Origin: Microbulbifer bruguierae
Lineage (GTDB): Bacteria; Pseudomonadota; Gammaproteobacteria; Pseudomonadales; Cellvibrionaceae
DNA length: 64,000 nt
Assembly (NCBI RefSeq): GCF_029869925.1
Contig: NZ_CP118605.1
Span: 3,810,001-3,874,000, forward strand
Direction of reading: 5' to 3'
Shown one piece after another: positions 47,991 to 57,409 of this stretch. The notes under the pieces were generated by a model. That model was not told the origin of the DNA. It saw only the letters and a list, made by a program, of their open reading frames with translations, and did not search any database. Numbering within the stretch: the first letter of the stretch is position 1; every line of letters starts with the position of its first letter. The translations under genes and the position numbers were made by a program.

Positions 47991-48102
47991 AGAAGAATAC
48001 CGTTTGTGTAAAACGATGGCAGGCCCGGTCAAGAGACCCGGCCGGGAGTGGTAGCGGGCTTTAACGCCTGATCACTACCACGAAAGGGGCGAGGTAATTT
48101 TT

Positions 48103-49356
48103 TTACTTCAGGGGCGCCGTAAATGGTTCGACGGTTACCCAGTCTCCGGTTTCGCAATCTCCGCCTTCACGGGGTAATACGACAAAACAGTTGGCGGCGG
48201 CAAATCCGGAGAGAATATGGCTCCCTTGAATTCCGCGGGTTTCCACGACCTGAATCCCATCTTCATCGCGGTAGGTAAATCCGCGCTGGTAATCTGTGCG
48301 CCCGGGTTTCTTGCGGATGTCGTTTAACAGTCGTGCGCGAACCTGTAACGGCGCTTGCCTGTGTAGTTCCGCGGTGCCGCGCAGTTTTTCCAGGGCGGGA
48401 ACCACCAGTTGATACAGGGTAACGATGGCGGATACCGGGTTTCCCGGCAAGCCAAAGAACAGGGTTTCTCCCTGCGCTTTGGGCAGGCGACCAAAAGCAA
48501 AGGGTTTGCCGGGTTTGATGGCGAGTTTCCAGAAGCCGATTTCGCCCAGTTCCTGTAAAACGGTTTTGGTGTAGTCCGCTTCCCCGACGGAAACACCGCC
48601 GCTGGTAATGACAAAATCCGCGTGGTCGCGGGCCTGCACAAACGCATCCCGTATTTTATCCGGTTGATCCGGCCAGCAGCCCAGATCCAGGATATCCATG
48701 TCCAGCTGTTCCAGTGCGGCCTGCAGGGCAATACGGTTGCTATCGTAAATATCGCCGTCGCCCAGTTCGGCTGCCGGTGTGCCAATGGGCTTCAGTTCAT
48801 CGCCGATGGAGAGCAACGCGGCTTTCAGTTTACGCACTACTGTCACTTGAGCCACACCGGCGGCGGCGAGCAGGGCGATATGGGGGACCTTGATTTTGGC
48901 ACCTAGGGGAATGAGGCTCTGGCCTGTATGTACGTCCTCGCCACGACGACGGATATTTTCACCGGGTATGGCGGGGCGGCTCATGCTCAACTGGTCACCG
49001 TCCAGTGTGCAGTTTTCCTGCATCTGCACCCGATCCGCGCCCGTGGGTACGGCGGCACCGGTGGTGATACGGGTAGCCTGGCCCGGCTCGAGAGTACCTG
49101 AAAACGGGTGGCCCGCAAGGCTCTTGCCGATGATGGTGTAACTGTTGTGTTCGCCACAGAGGGCGTAGCCGTCCATGGCGGAGTTGTCGCAGGGAGGCAG
49201 GTCCAGTTCCGCCAATACCGGTGCAGCCAGCACACGTCCACACGCCTGACTTAGCGGAATGGTTTCGGTTGCCGTAATCGGGTTGATGCTGTCGATCAGC
49301 ATCTGTTTGGCGGCTTCTACAGAGCGCAGGCCGTTTTCTGCACAGGCGTCGGACAT
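48103..49356 (-). CDS. moeA: Molybdopterin molybdenumtransferase MoeA
   Basis: A 417-residue enzyme that inserts molybdate into adenylylated molybdopterin. It shows the MoeA order: N-terminal region with LPPCDNSAMDGYAL (about 53-66), the TRITTGAAVPTGADRVQMQE motif, the MogA-like domain with GDELKPIGTPAAELGDGDIYDSN and ITSGGVSVGEADYTK, and FFGLPGNPVSAIVT. A C-terminal beta domain follows. It is transcribed in the same direction as the nitrate reductase gene 190 nt upstream, fitting a supply role for the Mo cofactor of that enzyme. Confidence 0.95.
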   Translation of the reverse strand: MSDACAENGLRSVEAAKQMLIDSINPITATETIPLSQACGRVLAAPVLAELDLPPCDNSAMDGYALCGEHNSYTIIGKSLAGHPFSGTLEPGQATRITTGAAVPTGADRVQMQENCTLDGDQLSMSRPAIPGENIRRRGEDVHTGQSLIPLGAKIKVPHIALLAAAGVAQVTVVRKLKAALLSIGDELKPIGTPAAELGDGDIYDSNRIALQAALEQLDMDILDLGCWPDQPDKIRDAFVQARDHADFVITSGGVSVGEADYTKTVLQELGEIGFWKLAIKPGKPFAFGRLPKAQGETLFFGLPGNPVSAIVTLYQLVVPALEKLRGTAELHRQAPLQVRARLLNDIRKKPGRTDYQRGFTYRDEDGIQVVETRGIQGSHILSGFAAANCFVVLPREGGDCETGDWVTVEPFTAPLK

Positions 49357-49546
49357 AGTTCTTGTCTTTGATTCATGTAATTGATTGGCAAGATAGCTGG
49401 CTCAGCAGGGTTCTGCCAAGCCCTGACGAAGGGCTGGTTGTGGCGTCACCGTCACAGGTCACGAACTGAAGGCCGTGGTACTAACTTGGGTACTTTGCCT
49501 TCGCATCTAAGAAAGGTACTTGTCGGGGAATACTTTGAGCGTTGAC

Positions 49547-52264
49547 TTACCCAACCGCGACCGCGAGATTGGTATTCAAAAGTGCTGAGATTTCCGGTTT
49601 GCAGGATCCGCAGTTGGTACCGCAGCCCAGTAGCTCACCCAACTCTTCAACCGAGGCCACCCCTTCGGCGATGGCAGTTTCGATTTCCTTGCGGGAAACC
49701 TGCAAACAGGTGCATACCATCTGAGCGCCTGGGGGAACGTCATGTAGAAGTTTGGCTGGGGCGTCCGGCAGTGGTTGTTGCAGGGCATTTTCCAGGGTTT
49801 TACGATCCGGCAGGGTCTGCCAGTCGGCGCTGGTGAATACCAGTAATTCCATTTCTTCGCTATGCAGCAGCCAGCGTTCGCCGCTGGGCAATTGCAGTCG
49901 CTTGCGATTGAGTTGCCTGCCGCTCAGGTTGAACAGCTTGTCTGCCATTGATTGCCAGTCCGGCTGTTTTTTCAGGACGAGTTCGAAGCGGTAACCGCCT
50001 TCTACCGGTACGCGGTACCAGTGCAGAATGGTTTCGAATAGTTGGGCGTCGCCGGTCTGTAATCGGCTGTGGAGTTCTTCTGCGGCTTTGGTGCGCAGTA
50101 ACAGGCAAGCATAGCTGTGGGCGGAAAGAGGTTCTACGTTCACCGCGACCTGTTTCAGCTCTGGCTGGCCGGAAACGGGGTCGGTGACGGGAATGGCCAG
50201 GGCACTGACGGTCGCGTTGTAGGCGAGGCTGTCGCTCCAGTGGATGGGGGCGAACAATTGACCAGGCTTCTGGTTCGAGGTGACTTTGGCGCGACCGAAG
50301 AACTGGCCTTTTTCACTTTCAACGCGCACCAGTTGCGCGTCTTCAATACCAAACCTGGCGGCGTCCCGGGGGTGCAGGTGCAGCTCCGGGGCCTCGCTGT
50401 GGTCCAGCAGTTTACGCGCGCGGCCGGTGCGGGTCATGGTGTGCCACTGATCGCGCAGGCGGCCGCTGTTCAGTAACAGGGGAAATTCTTCGCGGGTTTC
50501 CTGTTTCGGGCACTGCGGCTGGACGGGGATAAAGCGCGCGCGCCCGTTGGGGGTGTAGAAGTCGCCATCACTGAACAGGCGCACGGCGCCGTGGGGGTGT
50601 TCGGCATTGACCGGCCATTGTACCGGAGTCAGGAAGTCGTACTCCTGGTCACTGATATTGGCCAGCGCGGAAATATCAAACGCGCGACGGGCCTGGTCCC
50701 GGTTGTTTTCGAAACCGGACAGGGCGGCGTGTTCGCGGAAAATATCGGCGGCGGACTGGAAGTCGAAGGCCTCAGCAAAGCCGAGTCGCCTGGCCACGTC
50801 GCAAATGATTTCCCAATCGTGGCGGGCTTTGCCGGGTTTGGGGAGAAAGCTTTTCTGGCGGGAGATACGGCGCTCGGAGTTGGTAACGGTACCGTTTTTT
50901 TCGCCCCAGGTCGTTGCCGGCAGTAACAGGTCGGCACAGCGAGCGGTGTCCGTGTCGCCCACACAGTCGGAGACGATCACCGTCGGGCAGTTTTTCAGGG
51001 CGGCGGCCACACGGCGCGCGTCCGGCATACTCACCGCTGGATTGGTGGCCATGATCCACACGGCTTTGATTTCGCCGCGTTCTACTGCGTCGAACAGCTC
51101 CACCGCCTTGAGCCCCGGAGCTTTCGCCATCTTTGCCGCATCCCAGAAACGGCCAACACGGTTGATATTGTCATCGGTGAAATCCATATGTGCGGCGAGC
51201 ATATTTGCCAGCCCGCCAACTTCGCGACCACCCATGGCATTGGGTTGGCCGGTAATGGAAAAGGGACCACAGCCGGGCTTGCCGATGCGACCGGTTGCCA
51301 GGTGGCAGTTTATGATGGCGTTGTTCTTGTCGGTGCCGGTGCTGGACTGGTTGACGCCCTGGGAGTAGAAACTGATGGTTTTTTCTGTGGTGCGAAACAG
51401 ATCGTAAAATTCAAGTAACTGCGCCAGTTCCACACGGCAGTACTCTGCCACCTTCTCTGGCGTCCACTCCGCGGCTGCGTAGAGCGTATCGGTAAAATTG
51501 TCCGTGTGGTTGTGGATAAACGCCTGATCCAATCCGCCGAATTCGGTGAGCCCATATTCGGACAGATAGCGCAACAGGCCGTTAAACAGCGCCGCGTCAC
51601 TGCCCGGCGTAATCGCCAGATGCATATCCGCCATTTCACTGGTGGCACTGCCGCGGGGGTCAACCACTACGAGTTTGGCATTGGCCGCCTGCATCCGCTG
51701 GAACAGAATCGGGTGCGTCCATGCCGCGTTGGAGCCGATCAGCACCACCAGCTCGGCCTCGTCCAGGTCCTCGTAATTGCACGGTACCGCATCCGCACCC
51801 AGCGCGCGTTTGTAAGCGGCGACTGCGGACGACATACACAGACGGGAGTTAGTATCCACGTTCGCCGTGCCGATAAATCCCTTCATCAGCTTGTTGGCAA
51901 CGTAATAGTCTTCAGTCAGCAGCTGACCGGACAGGTAAAAGGCGACCGAGTCCGGGCCATGTTCGTCGATGGTTTCGCGCAGTTTGGAAGTGGCAAACGC
52001 CATTGCCGTTTCCCAGTCGCATTCTTTACCGTGCAACTGTGGCTTCAACAGACGTCCGTGGTTACCCAGAGTATCCGCGAGAGATGAACCCTTAACACAC
52101 AGCTTGCCCTTGTTGGCAGGGTGCTGCTCGTCGCCCTGAATGCGAATCACATCTTCGCCATTACCTGGGCTCGACTCTCTCGTCGCCGCCACCCCGCAAC
52201 CTACACCACAATAGGGGCAGGTGGTACAGGAACGGCGGGCGCTGAACAGTTCTGTTAATGCCAT
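49547..52264 (-). CDS. nasA: Assimilatory nitrate reductase catalytic subunit with C-terminal [2Fe-2S] domain
   Basis: A 905-residue cytoplasmic molybdoenzyme reducing nitrate to nitrite. The N-terminal [4Fe-4S] motif is CTTCPYCGVGCGV with the fourth Cys in GKLCVKG. The molybdopterin-binding domains follow, including NTNSRLCMSSAVAAYKRALG and YSQGVNQSSTGTDKNN. The last ~60 residues form a BFD-like [2Fe-2S] domain (MVCTCLQVSRKEIE, LLGCGTNCGSC), as in Klebsiella-type NasA, which receives electrons from a small partner. No separate electron-transfer subunit is encoded beside it. It follows nirD by 40 nt in the nirB-nirD-nasA operon. Confidence 0.95.
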   Translation of the reverse strand: MALTELFSARRSCTTCPYCGVGCGVAATRESSPGNGEDVIRIQGDEQHPANKGKLCVKGSSLADTLGNHGRLLKPQLHGKECDWETAMAFATSKLRETIDEHGPDSVAFYLSGQLLTEDYYVANKLMKGFIGTANVDTNSRLCMSSAVAAYKRALGADAVPCNYEDLDEAELVVLIGSNAAWTHPILFQRMQAANAKLVVVDPRGSATSEMADMHLAITPGSDAALFNGLLRYLSEYGLTEFGGLDQAFIHNHTDNFTDTLYAAAEWTPEKVAEYCRVELAQLLEFYDLFRTTEKTISFYSQGVNQSSTGTDKNNAIINCHLATGRIGKPGCGPFSITGQPNAMGGREVGGLANMLAAHMDFTDDNINRVGRFWDAAKMAKAPGLKAVELFDAVERGEIKAVWIMATNPAVSMPDARRVAAALKNCPTVIVSDCVGDTDTARCADLLLPATTWGEKNGTVTNSERRISRQKSFLPKPGKARHDWEIICDVARRLGFAEAFDFQSAADIFREHAALSGFENNRDQARRAFDISALANISDQEYDFLTPVQWPVNAEHPHGAVRLFSDGDFYTPNGRARFIPVQPQCPKQETREEFPLLLNSGRLRDQWHTMTRTGRARKLLDHSEAPELHLHPRDAARFGIEDAQLVRVESEKGQFFGRAKVTSNQKPGQLFAPIHWSDSLAYNATVSALAIPVTDPVSGQPELKQVAVNVEPLSAHSYACLLLRTKAAEELHSRLQTGDAQLFETILHWYRVPVEGGYRFELVLKKQPDWQSMADKLFNLSGRQLNRKRLQLPSGERWLLHSEEMELLVFTSADWQTLPDRKTLENALQQPLPDAPAKLLHDVPPGAQMVCTCLQVSRKEIETAIAEGVASVEELGELLGCGTNCGSCKPEISALLNTNLAVAVG

Positions 52265-52304
52265 CTTCGACTGCTTGTAATTGCTACTTGTATTGTCGCT
52301 TGAA

Positions 52305-52658
52305 TTAATCGACCTGGATCAGCACATCGTCGCCGTCAAACGCGATCGGGAAGGTGGCCAGTGTGATTTCAGCCTCTTCCAGACACTGTCCGTCTGTCAG
52401 TCGGTAGTGCTGCTTGTACAGTGGCGATGCCACGGTCATTGCGCCGTCAATTTCCGCAATCAAACCGCGGCCAATGACACCGGCTTTGGCGATAGGATCC
52501 CAGTTATCGATGGCGTACAACTGGGGTTCCTGCTCGGGCAAAAAAAACAGGGCAATCTGACGACTACCCACAAGAGCGCACACTCCGGAATTGGCGACAA
52601 GATCTGATCGCTTGCAGACTTGCAGCCACTCGGTGCGGGTTATGGCAACTTCGCGCAT
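52305..52658 (-). CDS. nirD: Nitrite reductase small subunit NirD
   Basis: A 117-residue Rieske-like subunit of NADH-dependent nitrite reductase (E. coli NirD 108). Motifs include LVANSGVCALVGSRQIALFFLP and IDNWDPIAKAGVIGRGLIAEIDG; as in other NirD proteins the Rieske Cys/His ligands are missing, so it does not bind a cluster. I start at ATG 52658, seven bases after GGAGAA; an ATG five codons earlier lies before that site. It sits between nirB and the nitrate reductase gene. Confidence 0.93.
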   Translation of the reverse strand: MREVAITRTEWLQVCKRSDLVANSGVCALVGSRQIALFFLPEQEPQLYAIDNWDPIAKAGVIGRGLIAEIDGAMTVASPLYKQHYRLTDGQCLEEAEITLATFPIAFDGDDVLIQVD

Positions 52659-52703
52659 TTTGGTTCTCCACATCTGTACGGAAAGACTATGGTGGTGAAA
52701 TTC

Positions 52704-55232
52704 TTAAGCCGGTTCGGCTATCTGGACGATCTCATCCTGTGTGGCTGGGCGGCGTTGTTGGCGCTCTTCCACGAAAACGATTTTTTCGTCTTTCTCATCG
52801 GTATTTACGAACTGGCGGAAGCGTTTCAGCATTTCCGGATCGTTGATCGCGGTTTTCCATTCGCACTGGTAGGTGCCAACCACATTGGTCATCTGGCGTT
52901 CCAGCTCATCACAGATACCGAGTTTGTCCTCGATCACTACCTCACGCAGGTAATCCAGGCCGCCTTCCAGATTTTCCAGCCACACAGATGTACGCTGCAG
53001 CTTGTCCGCAGTGCGCACATAGAACATCAGCACGCGGTCGATGTATTTGATCAGGGTGACATCGTCGAGATCGGTGGCGAAAAGATCCGCGTGGCGGGGG
53101 CGCATACCACCGTTACCGCACACATACAGGTTCCAGCCGTTCTCGGTGGCAATCACACCGATGTCTTTACTCTGGGCTTCCGCACACTCACGGGTACAGC
53201 CGGAAACCGCCATCTTGATCTTGTGCGGTGAACGCAGGCCCTTGTAACGGTTCTCTACCGCCAGCGCCATACCCACACTGTCTTGCACCCCGAAGCGACA
53301 CCAGGTACTGCCCACACAGGATTTGACGGTTCGCAGAGATTTACCGTATGCGTGGCCAGTTTCAAATCCCGCATCGGTCAACTCGCGCCAGATTTCCGGC
53401 AACTCCTCCAGGCGTGCGCCAAACAAATCGATACGCTGGCCGCCGGTAATCTTGGTGTACAGGTCATACTTCTTCGCCACCTGGCCCAGAACAATCAACT
53501 TGTCCGGAGTGATCTCACCGCCGGCAATACGCGGAACAACGGAATAAGTACCATTCTTCTGCATATTCGCCATAAACGTATCGTTGGTGTCCTGCAGGCC
53601 CACGAGAGGCTTCTTGTGGATATGTTCATTCCACAGGGACGCAAAGATGGATGCAGCGGTGGGCTTGCAGATTTCACAGCCCTTGCCGGAACCGTGCTTG
53701 TGCAGCAGCTCATCGAAGGTTTTGATTTCCTCCACCTGCACCATGTGGAAAATTTCCTGGCGGGTGTAGGGGAAGTGCGGGCAGAGGTCATTGTTGACCT
53801 CCACACCCAGCGCGGCCAGCTCAGTATCCACCACGTTTTTCAACAGCGCGGAACAACCACCACAACCGGTAGAGGCCTTGGTTGCATTCTTGACGTCGCC
53901 GAGAGAACAGCAACCGCCCTGAACCGCGCCGACGATATCGCCCTTACTCACGTTGTGGCAGGAACAGATGGTGGCAGTGTCCGGCAGCGCGCTGGCGCCC
54001 AGTGCTGGCGCCGCGCCATCCAGTGCCGGCAGGATCAGCTGCTCCGGGTGCTCCGGCAGATCCATATCGTTCAGGTGATATTGCAGCAGGGTATCGTAGT
54101 CGCCGGTGTCGCCCACCAGCACCGCGCCGCGCAGCTTTTTGCCTTCGCGGTCGGTAATCATGCGCTTGTATACGCCGGTCTGCTCATCCACAAAGGTGAT
54201 CGCCGCGGAACCTTCGCTGCGGCCGTGCGCATCGCCGATGGAGCCTACATCCACACCCAGCAACTTAAGCTTGGTGCTCATGTCGGCGCCGTTGAACTCC
54301 GCCGCTTCACCACACAGCAGGGAAACGGTTGTGCGGGCCATGGAGTAACCGGGGGCCACGAGACCAAAGATGCGGTTATCGAACAGCGCACATTCGCCAA
54401 TGGCGAAAATGTTCTTGTCGGAAGTGCGGCAGTGGTTGTCGACTACGATCCCACCGCGCTCACCCAGCTCGATACCGGCGGAGCGGGCCAGATTGTCTTC
54501 CGGGCGGATACCGGCGGAGAACACGATCAGATCCGTGACCAGCTCTTTATCACCCTTGAACTGCATGCGCAGACGCCCGCCGTCCACTTCCTCGATCAGT
54601 TCGGTGGCGGTACTGGTATGTACGGTTACACCCAGTTCTTGGATTTTTTCCCGCAGCAGTTTCGAGCCACCCTCGTCCAGCTGTACGGACATCAGCCCGG
54701 GGGCGAACTCCACCACGTGGGCTTCCAGGCCCAGCTGCTTGAGCGCGTTGGCTGCTTCCAGACCCAGCAGGCCACCACCCACAACTACACCGATCTTGCC
54801 GTCTTTCGCTGCGGCCTGAATTTTGTCGAGGTCTTCGAGGGTGCGGTAAACGAAGCACTTTTCGTGTTCGTGTCCGGGAATCGGCGGTACAAATGGATAG
54901 GAGCCGGTGGCCAGTACCAGATGATCGTAGGCTTCACTGGCACCGCTGGCGGAGGTCACGATTTTGTTTTCGCGGTCGATGCTGACGGCGGCATCGTTCA
55001 GGCGCAGGTCATAACCCCACCCGCGGTACTGTTCCACCTTGCCCATGGCGAGATCGTCTGCGGTGCGGCCGCCGAAGTATTCGGAAAGATGTACCCGGTC
55101 GTAGGCGGGGCGGGGTTCGGCGCAGAATACCAGCACGTCGAAGAGTTCCCGTTCGGGACGATTTGCCAGTTGTTCCAGGAAGTGGTGACCCACCATGCCG
55201 TTGCCGATGACGACGATTTTTTGCTTAACCAT
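52704..55232 (-). CDS. nirB: NAD(P)H-nitrite reductase large subunit NirB
   Basis: An 842-residue enzyme converting nitrite to ammonium. The order is an FAD/NAD(P)H oxidoreductase domain (GNGMVGHHFLEQL at residue 10; GVVVGGGLLGLEAANAL), a BFD-like [2Fe-2S] domain (ICSCHNVSKGDIVG, STGCGGCSALL), and the nitrite/sulfite reductase domains. The siroheme-[4Fe-4S] ligands lie in VGSTWCRFG... and AVSGCTRECAEAQ with the late YVCGNGG. It is first in the nirB-nirD-nasA transcript and has its own sigma54-like promoter and structured leader. E. coli NirB is 847 residues. Confidence 0.97.
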   Translation of the reverse strand: MVKQKIVVIGNGMVGHHFLEQLANRPERELFDVLVFCAEPRPAYDRVHLSEYFGGRTADDLAMGKVEQYRGWGYDLRLNDAAVSIDRENKIVTSASGASEAYDHLVLATGSYPFVPPIPGHEHEKCFVYRTLEDLDKIQAAAKDGKIGVVVGGGLLGLEAANALKQLGLEAHVVEFAPGLMSVQLDEGGSKLLREKIQELGVTVHTSTATELIEEVDGGRLRMQFKGDKELVTDLIVFSAGIRPEDNLARSAGIELGERGGIVVDNHCRTSDKNIFAIGECALFDNRIFGLVAPGYSMARTTVSLLCGEAAEFNGADMSTKLKLLGVDVGSIGDAHGRSEGSAAITFVDEQTGVYKRMITDREGKKLRGAVLVGDTGDYDTLLQYHLNDMDLPEHPEQLILPALDGAAPALGASALPDTATICSCHNVSKGDIVGAVQGGCCSLGDVKNATKASTGCGGCSALLKNVVDTELAALGVEVNNDLCPHFPYTRQEIFHMVQVEEIKTFDELLHKHGSGKGCEICKPTAASIFASLWNEHIHKKPLVGLQDTNDTFMANMQKNGTYSVVPRIAGGEITPDKLIVLGQVAKKYDLYTKITGGQRIDLFGARLEELPEIWRELTDAGFETGHAYGKSLRTVKSCVGSTWCRFGVQDSVGMALAVENRYKGLRSPHKIKMAVSGCTRECAEAQSKDIGVIATENGWNLYVCGNGGMRPRHADLFATDLDDVTLIKYIDRVLMFYVRTADKLQRTSVWLENLEGGLDYLREVVIEDKLGICDELERQMTNVVGTYQCEWKTAINDPEMLKRFRQFVNTDEKDEKIVFVEERQQRRPATQDEIVQIAEPA

Positions 55233-55260
55233 GATCTCTGCCGTTTTTTACCAGGTGTAG

Positions 55261-55358
55261 GTGCCTGACGTTCGCGACAGAAGGGGAGTGGAGGAGTGAG
55301 CCGGAGGTGTTGCGAGGCTACACGGGCATCCCTCTTCTGTCGAAGAGTGTCAGGCGCC
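55261..55358 (-). promoter_or_regulatory. Structured leader of nirB with alternative hairpins
   Basis: In the nirB 5' leader CGACAGAAG and CTTCTGTCG, extended by GCGCCTGAC / GTGCCTGAC, can pair over about 45 nt. A compact hairpin, CTCTTC-GACA-GAAGAG, uses the same left-hand bases and excludes the long pairing. Two exclusive folds between promoter and start codon suggest post-initiation control. No T-run follows, so it is not a simple terminator. Confidence 0.5.
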
Positions 55359-55399
55359 GTTGCCTTGCTAAAAGAATTTCGGATTGTGACTTAAGGCAT

Positions 55400-55414
55400 T
55401 CAATCTCTGTGCCA
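55400..55414 (-). promoter_or_regulatory. Sigma54-like promoter of nirB
   Basis: On the minus strand TGGCAC-AGAGA-TTGA stands about 168 nt upstream of the nirB ATG. It has the -24 box and exact spacing of RpoN promoters (TGGCAC-N5-TTGC), but the -12 dinucleotide is GA rather than GC. The same variant occurs at the transporter and porin promoters of this locus. A TGGTGC half-site like those of NtrC lies upstream at 55498-55503. Confidence 0.68.
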
Positions 55415-55547
55415 ACTTGCCGGAGCGGCGTCGACGGCGGGAAACCATAGGCTTTTCGGGGATTAATGAAGACTTTGCATATTTTCCTGCTGTAAATTGG
55501 TGCGATTTTTTTGGTTCTCGCCCCAAGTTTGTGCCCATCGGCTTGGC

Positions 55548-57314
55548 TCAAAGAAAATATAAAAGGTGCGAAAGTATCGCCAGCACCGCCACTGTCTGCC
55601 AGAACAGCAGCGGATTGCGCTCAATTAGCGGCGGCTTTTCTGCGGTGTTGAACCTTTTGTTGGGAGCGCTGAGGTCGTGTACGAACTCCGACAGCGCGGG
55701 GTAGCGACTTTTTGGGTCGGGCGAACAGGCCCTGCGCAGAGCGCCGTCAATCCAGTCCGGGATATCTTTCCGCCACTGGCGCGCGCTGACATAGCGCATG
55801 CCGGCATAGTTTTTCAGCTGGTAGTGACTGCTGCCGAAACGCTCTTTATAAGGGTACTCACCGGTGAGCATTTCATAGGCGATGACTCCAAGGGAAAATA
55901 TATCCGAACGGTGACTGGCGCCGTCGCCGACAAAGTATTCCGGGGCGCAGTAATTCTTGCTGCCCGGCGGCGCACTGTCCTGGTAGCGCAACAACTCCTG
56001 CAGTCCCGCCGCATTGGCCCCGCCGAGGTCAATCAGTTTCAGGCGTCCACAAGTGTCCACCATAATGTTTTCCGGCTTGAGGTCGCCGTGCACTATCTCC
56101 AGCCGCTGCAGACGCCGCAATGCGCTCACCAACTGTTGCACCAGATTGCGCACCTGATCCAGCGGCGGCTCCGGGTTCAGTTGCATCCACTGGCGCAGAT
56201 TCTGCCCGTCTACATATTCCATCACATGGTAGAGGAACTGGCGCTGCTTGCGCGGCGGGTACACCTTGACAATCGTCGGGTGGTCCAGCCGTCGACCGGT
56301 CCATTCCTCGGCGATAAACCGCTCGATATACGCCGGGTCATCGATGAAATTCTCCGATGGTGCCTTCAGTGCACACAGCTTCGCAGGCTTACCGTCTACG
56401 GTGGGTTCCATGTCCCGCACCAGGTACAGATAGCTGCGGCTGCTTGCGTGCAATTCCTGTAATACCTCGTAACCGTCGATCTTGTTCCCCGGTTGCAGGG
56501 GGGGCGGGAAAGGTAGCTGGCTGGTTGCCAGTATCACATCGTCCGCCTCAAGGGTGTCCGGTACATTCACCCGGCACAGTGCGAGGCTCAGATTGTCCTT
56601 GCTTCCATTTTTCAGCGCCGCCGCAATCAGCGGTTGCGAGGCATCGAGTTGATGCTGCGACAGCAACTGCGAAAATTGGCTGAGGGGGAGAAAATCGTGA
56701 ATTCCGTCGGTGGTCACGCAATACAGATCTCCCGGCTCCAGCGGCTCCTGTCGGTAGTCGACCTCGATATGCGCATCCATTCCCAGCGCCCGGCTCAAAA
56801 ATGTCCGCCCGGGCCCCAGTGTGCGACTGTGATCCCGAGTCAGGCACTCCAGGTTGCCATCCCGCAGCCGGTAAATCCGTGAATCCCCGATATGGATCAG
56901 ATGCGCCGTAGAGCCTTTAAGCACTACCGCAGAAAACGTCGTTAGCCAGCCCCGCTGCACTTCATCCGCACCACCGCTCTGCCGGTACAGCCAACTATTC
57001 AGTGCATGTAATACACGCGCTGCAGCTTGCTTCACCGACCAGGAATCCGGCGTACTGTAATAATCGGAAATAAACCCACTAATCGCAGCCCGTGCCGCTG
57101 CACCTCCGGCCTCCGCGCTGCCGACACCGTCGGCAATTGCCGCTAGTGAACCGCGATAACGCCGATCACTGCCGGTGGCCCGATACACGGCCACCGCATC
57201 GTCGTTATACGCGCGTGGGCCGCATTCGGTAGCGGTGGCGAATTCCAGGTTTTCCGCGTTGGAAGCCTGCAGATCGAAATCTGGCACGATGGTGGTTTCG
57301 CAGGTTTTGTTCAA
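55548..57314 (-). CDS. PP2C phosphatase-protein kinase fusion with C-terminal membrane anchor
   Basis: A 588-residue bifunctional signalling protein. Residues 20-250 form a PP2C-type Ser/Thr phosphatase with metal-binding Asp in YNDDA (37-40), ADGVG (61-65), GDSR (143-146), TTDG (201-204) and SKDN (238-241). Residues 280-550 form a Hanks-type kinase: Lys317, HGDLKPEN (409-416), DLG (429-431) and APE (457-459). The Gly-rich loop is not recognisable and the HRD Arg is Gly, so kinase activity may be reduced. A helix at about 567-586 anchors it. Pseudomonads carry a similar gene between nasA and nirB. TTG start; ribosome-binding site weak. Confidence 0.9.
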   Translation of the reverse strand: MNKTCETTIVPDFDLQASNAENLEFATATECGPRAYNDDAVAVYRATGSDRRYRGSLAAIADGVGSAEAGGAAARAAISGFISDYYSTPDSWSVKQAAARVLHALNSWLYRQSGGADEVQRGWLTTFSAVVLKGSTAHLIHIGDSRIYRLRDGNLECLTRDHSRTLGPGRTFLSRALGMDAHIEVDYRQEPLEPGDLYCVTTDGIHDFLPLSQFSQLLSQHQLDASQPLIAAALKNGSKDNLSLALCRVNVPDTLEADDVILATSQLPFPPPLQPGNKIDGYEVLQELHASSRSYLYLVRDMEPTVDGKPAKLCALKAPSENFIDDPAYIERFIAEEWTGRRLDHPTIVKVYPPRKQRQFLYHVMEYVDGQNLRQWMQLNPEPPLDQVRNLVQQLVSALRRLQRLEIVHGDLKPENIMVDTCGRLKLIDLGGANAAGLQELLRYQDSAPPGSKNYCAPEYFVGDGASHRSDIFSLGVIAYEMLTGEYPYKERFGSSHYQLKNYAGMRYVSARQWRKDIPDWIDGALRRACSPDPKSRYPALSEFVHDLSAPNKRFNTAEKPPLIERNPLLFWQTVAVLAILSHLLYFL

Positions 57315-57370
57315 AGTAGTGTCGGTAACAGTAAGGAATTCGAAGTTAAGTGATGCGCCGATAACCAGAT

Positions 57371-57399
57371 AGCGGTACCCGGAAATTCAGGGTACCGCT
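57371..57399 (-). terminator. Hairpin between transporter and kinase genes
   Basis: AGCGGTACCC and GGGTACCGCT form a perfect 10-bp stem with a 9-nt loop, 10 nt after the transporter stop. There is no T-run. It may end or stabilise the transporter message rather than fully stop transcription. Confidence 0.5.
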
Positions 57400-57409
57400 T
57401 CAGAAATCT

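Noticed and set aside
49419..49435. Hairpin AGCCCT-GACGA-AGGGCT as a moeA attenuator
   Set aside because: Short stem without a T-run; no leader peptide or ANTAR-type loop. The molybdenum-cofactor riboswitch fold was not recognised.
53283..55268. A 661-codon plus-strand open frame opposite nirB
   Set aside because: Antisense artefact of GC-rich codons; no motif is present and nirB is intact.
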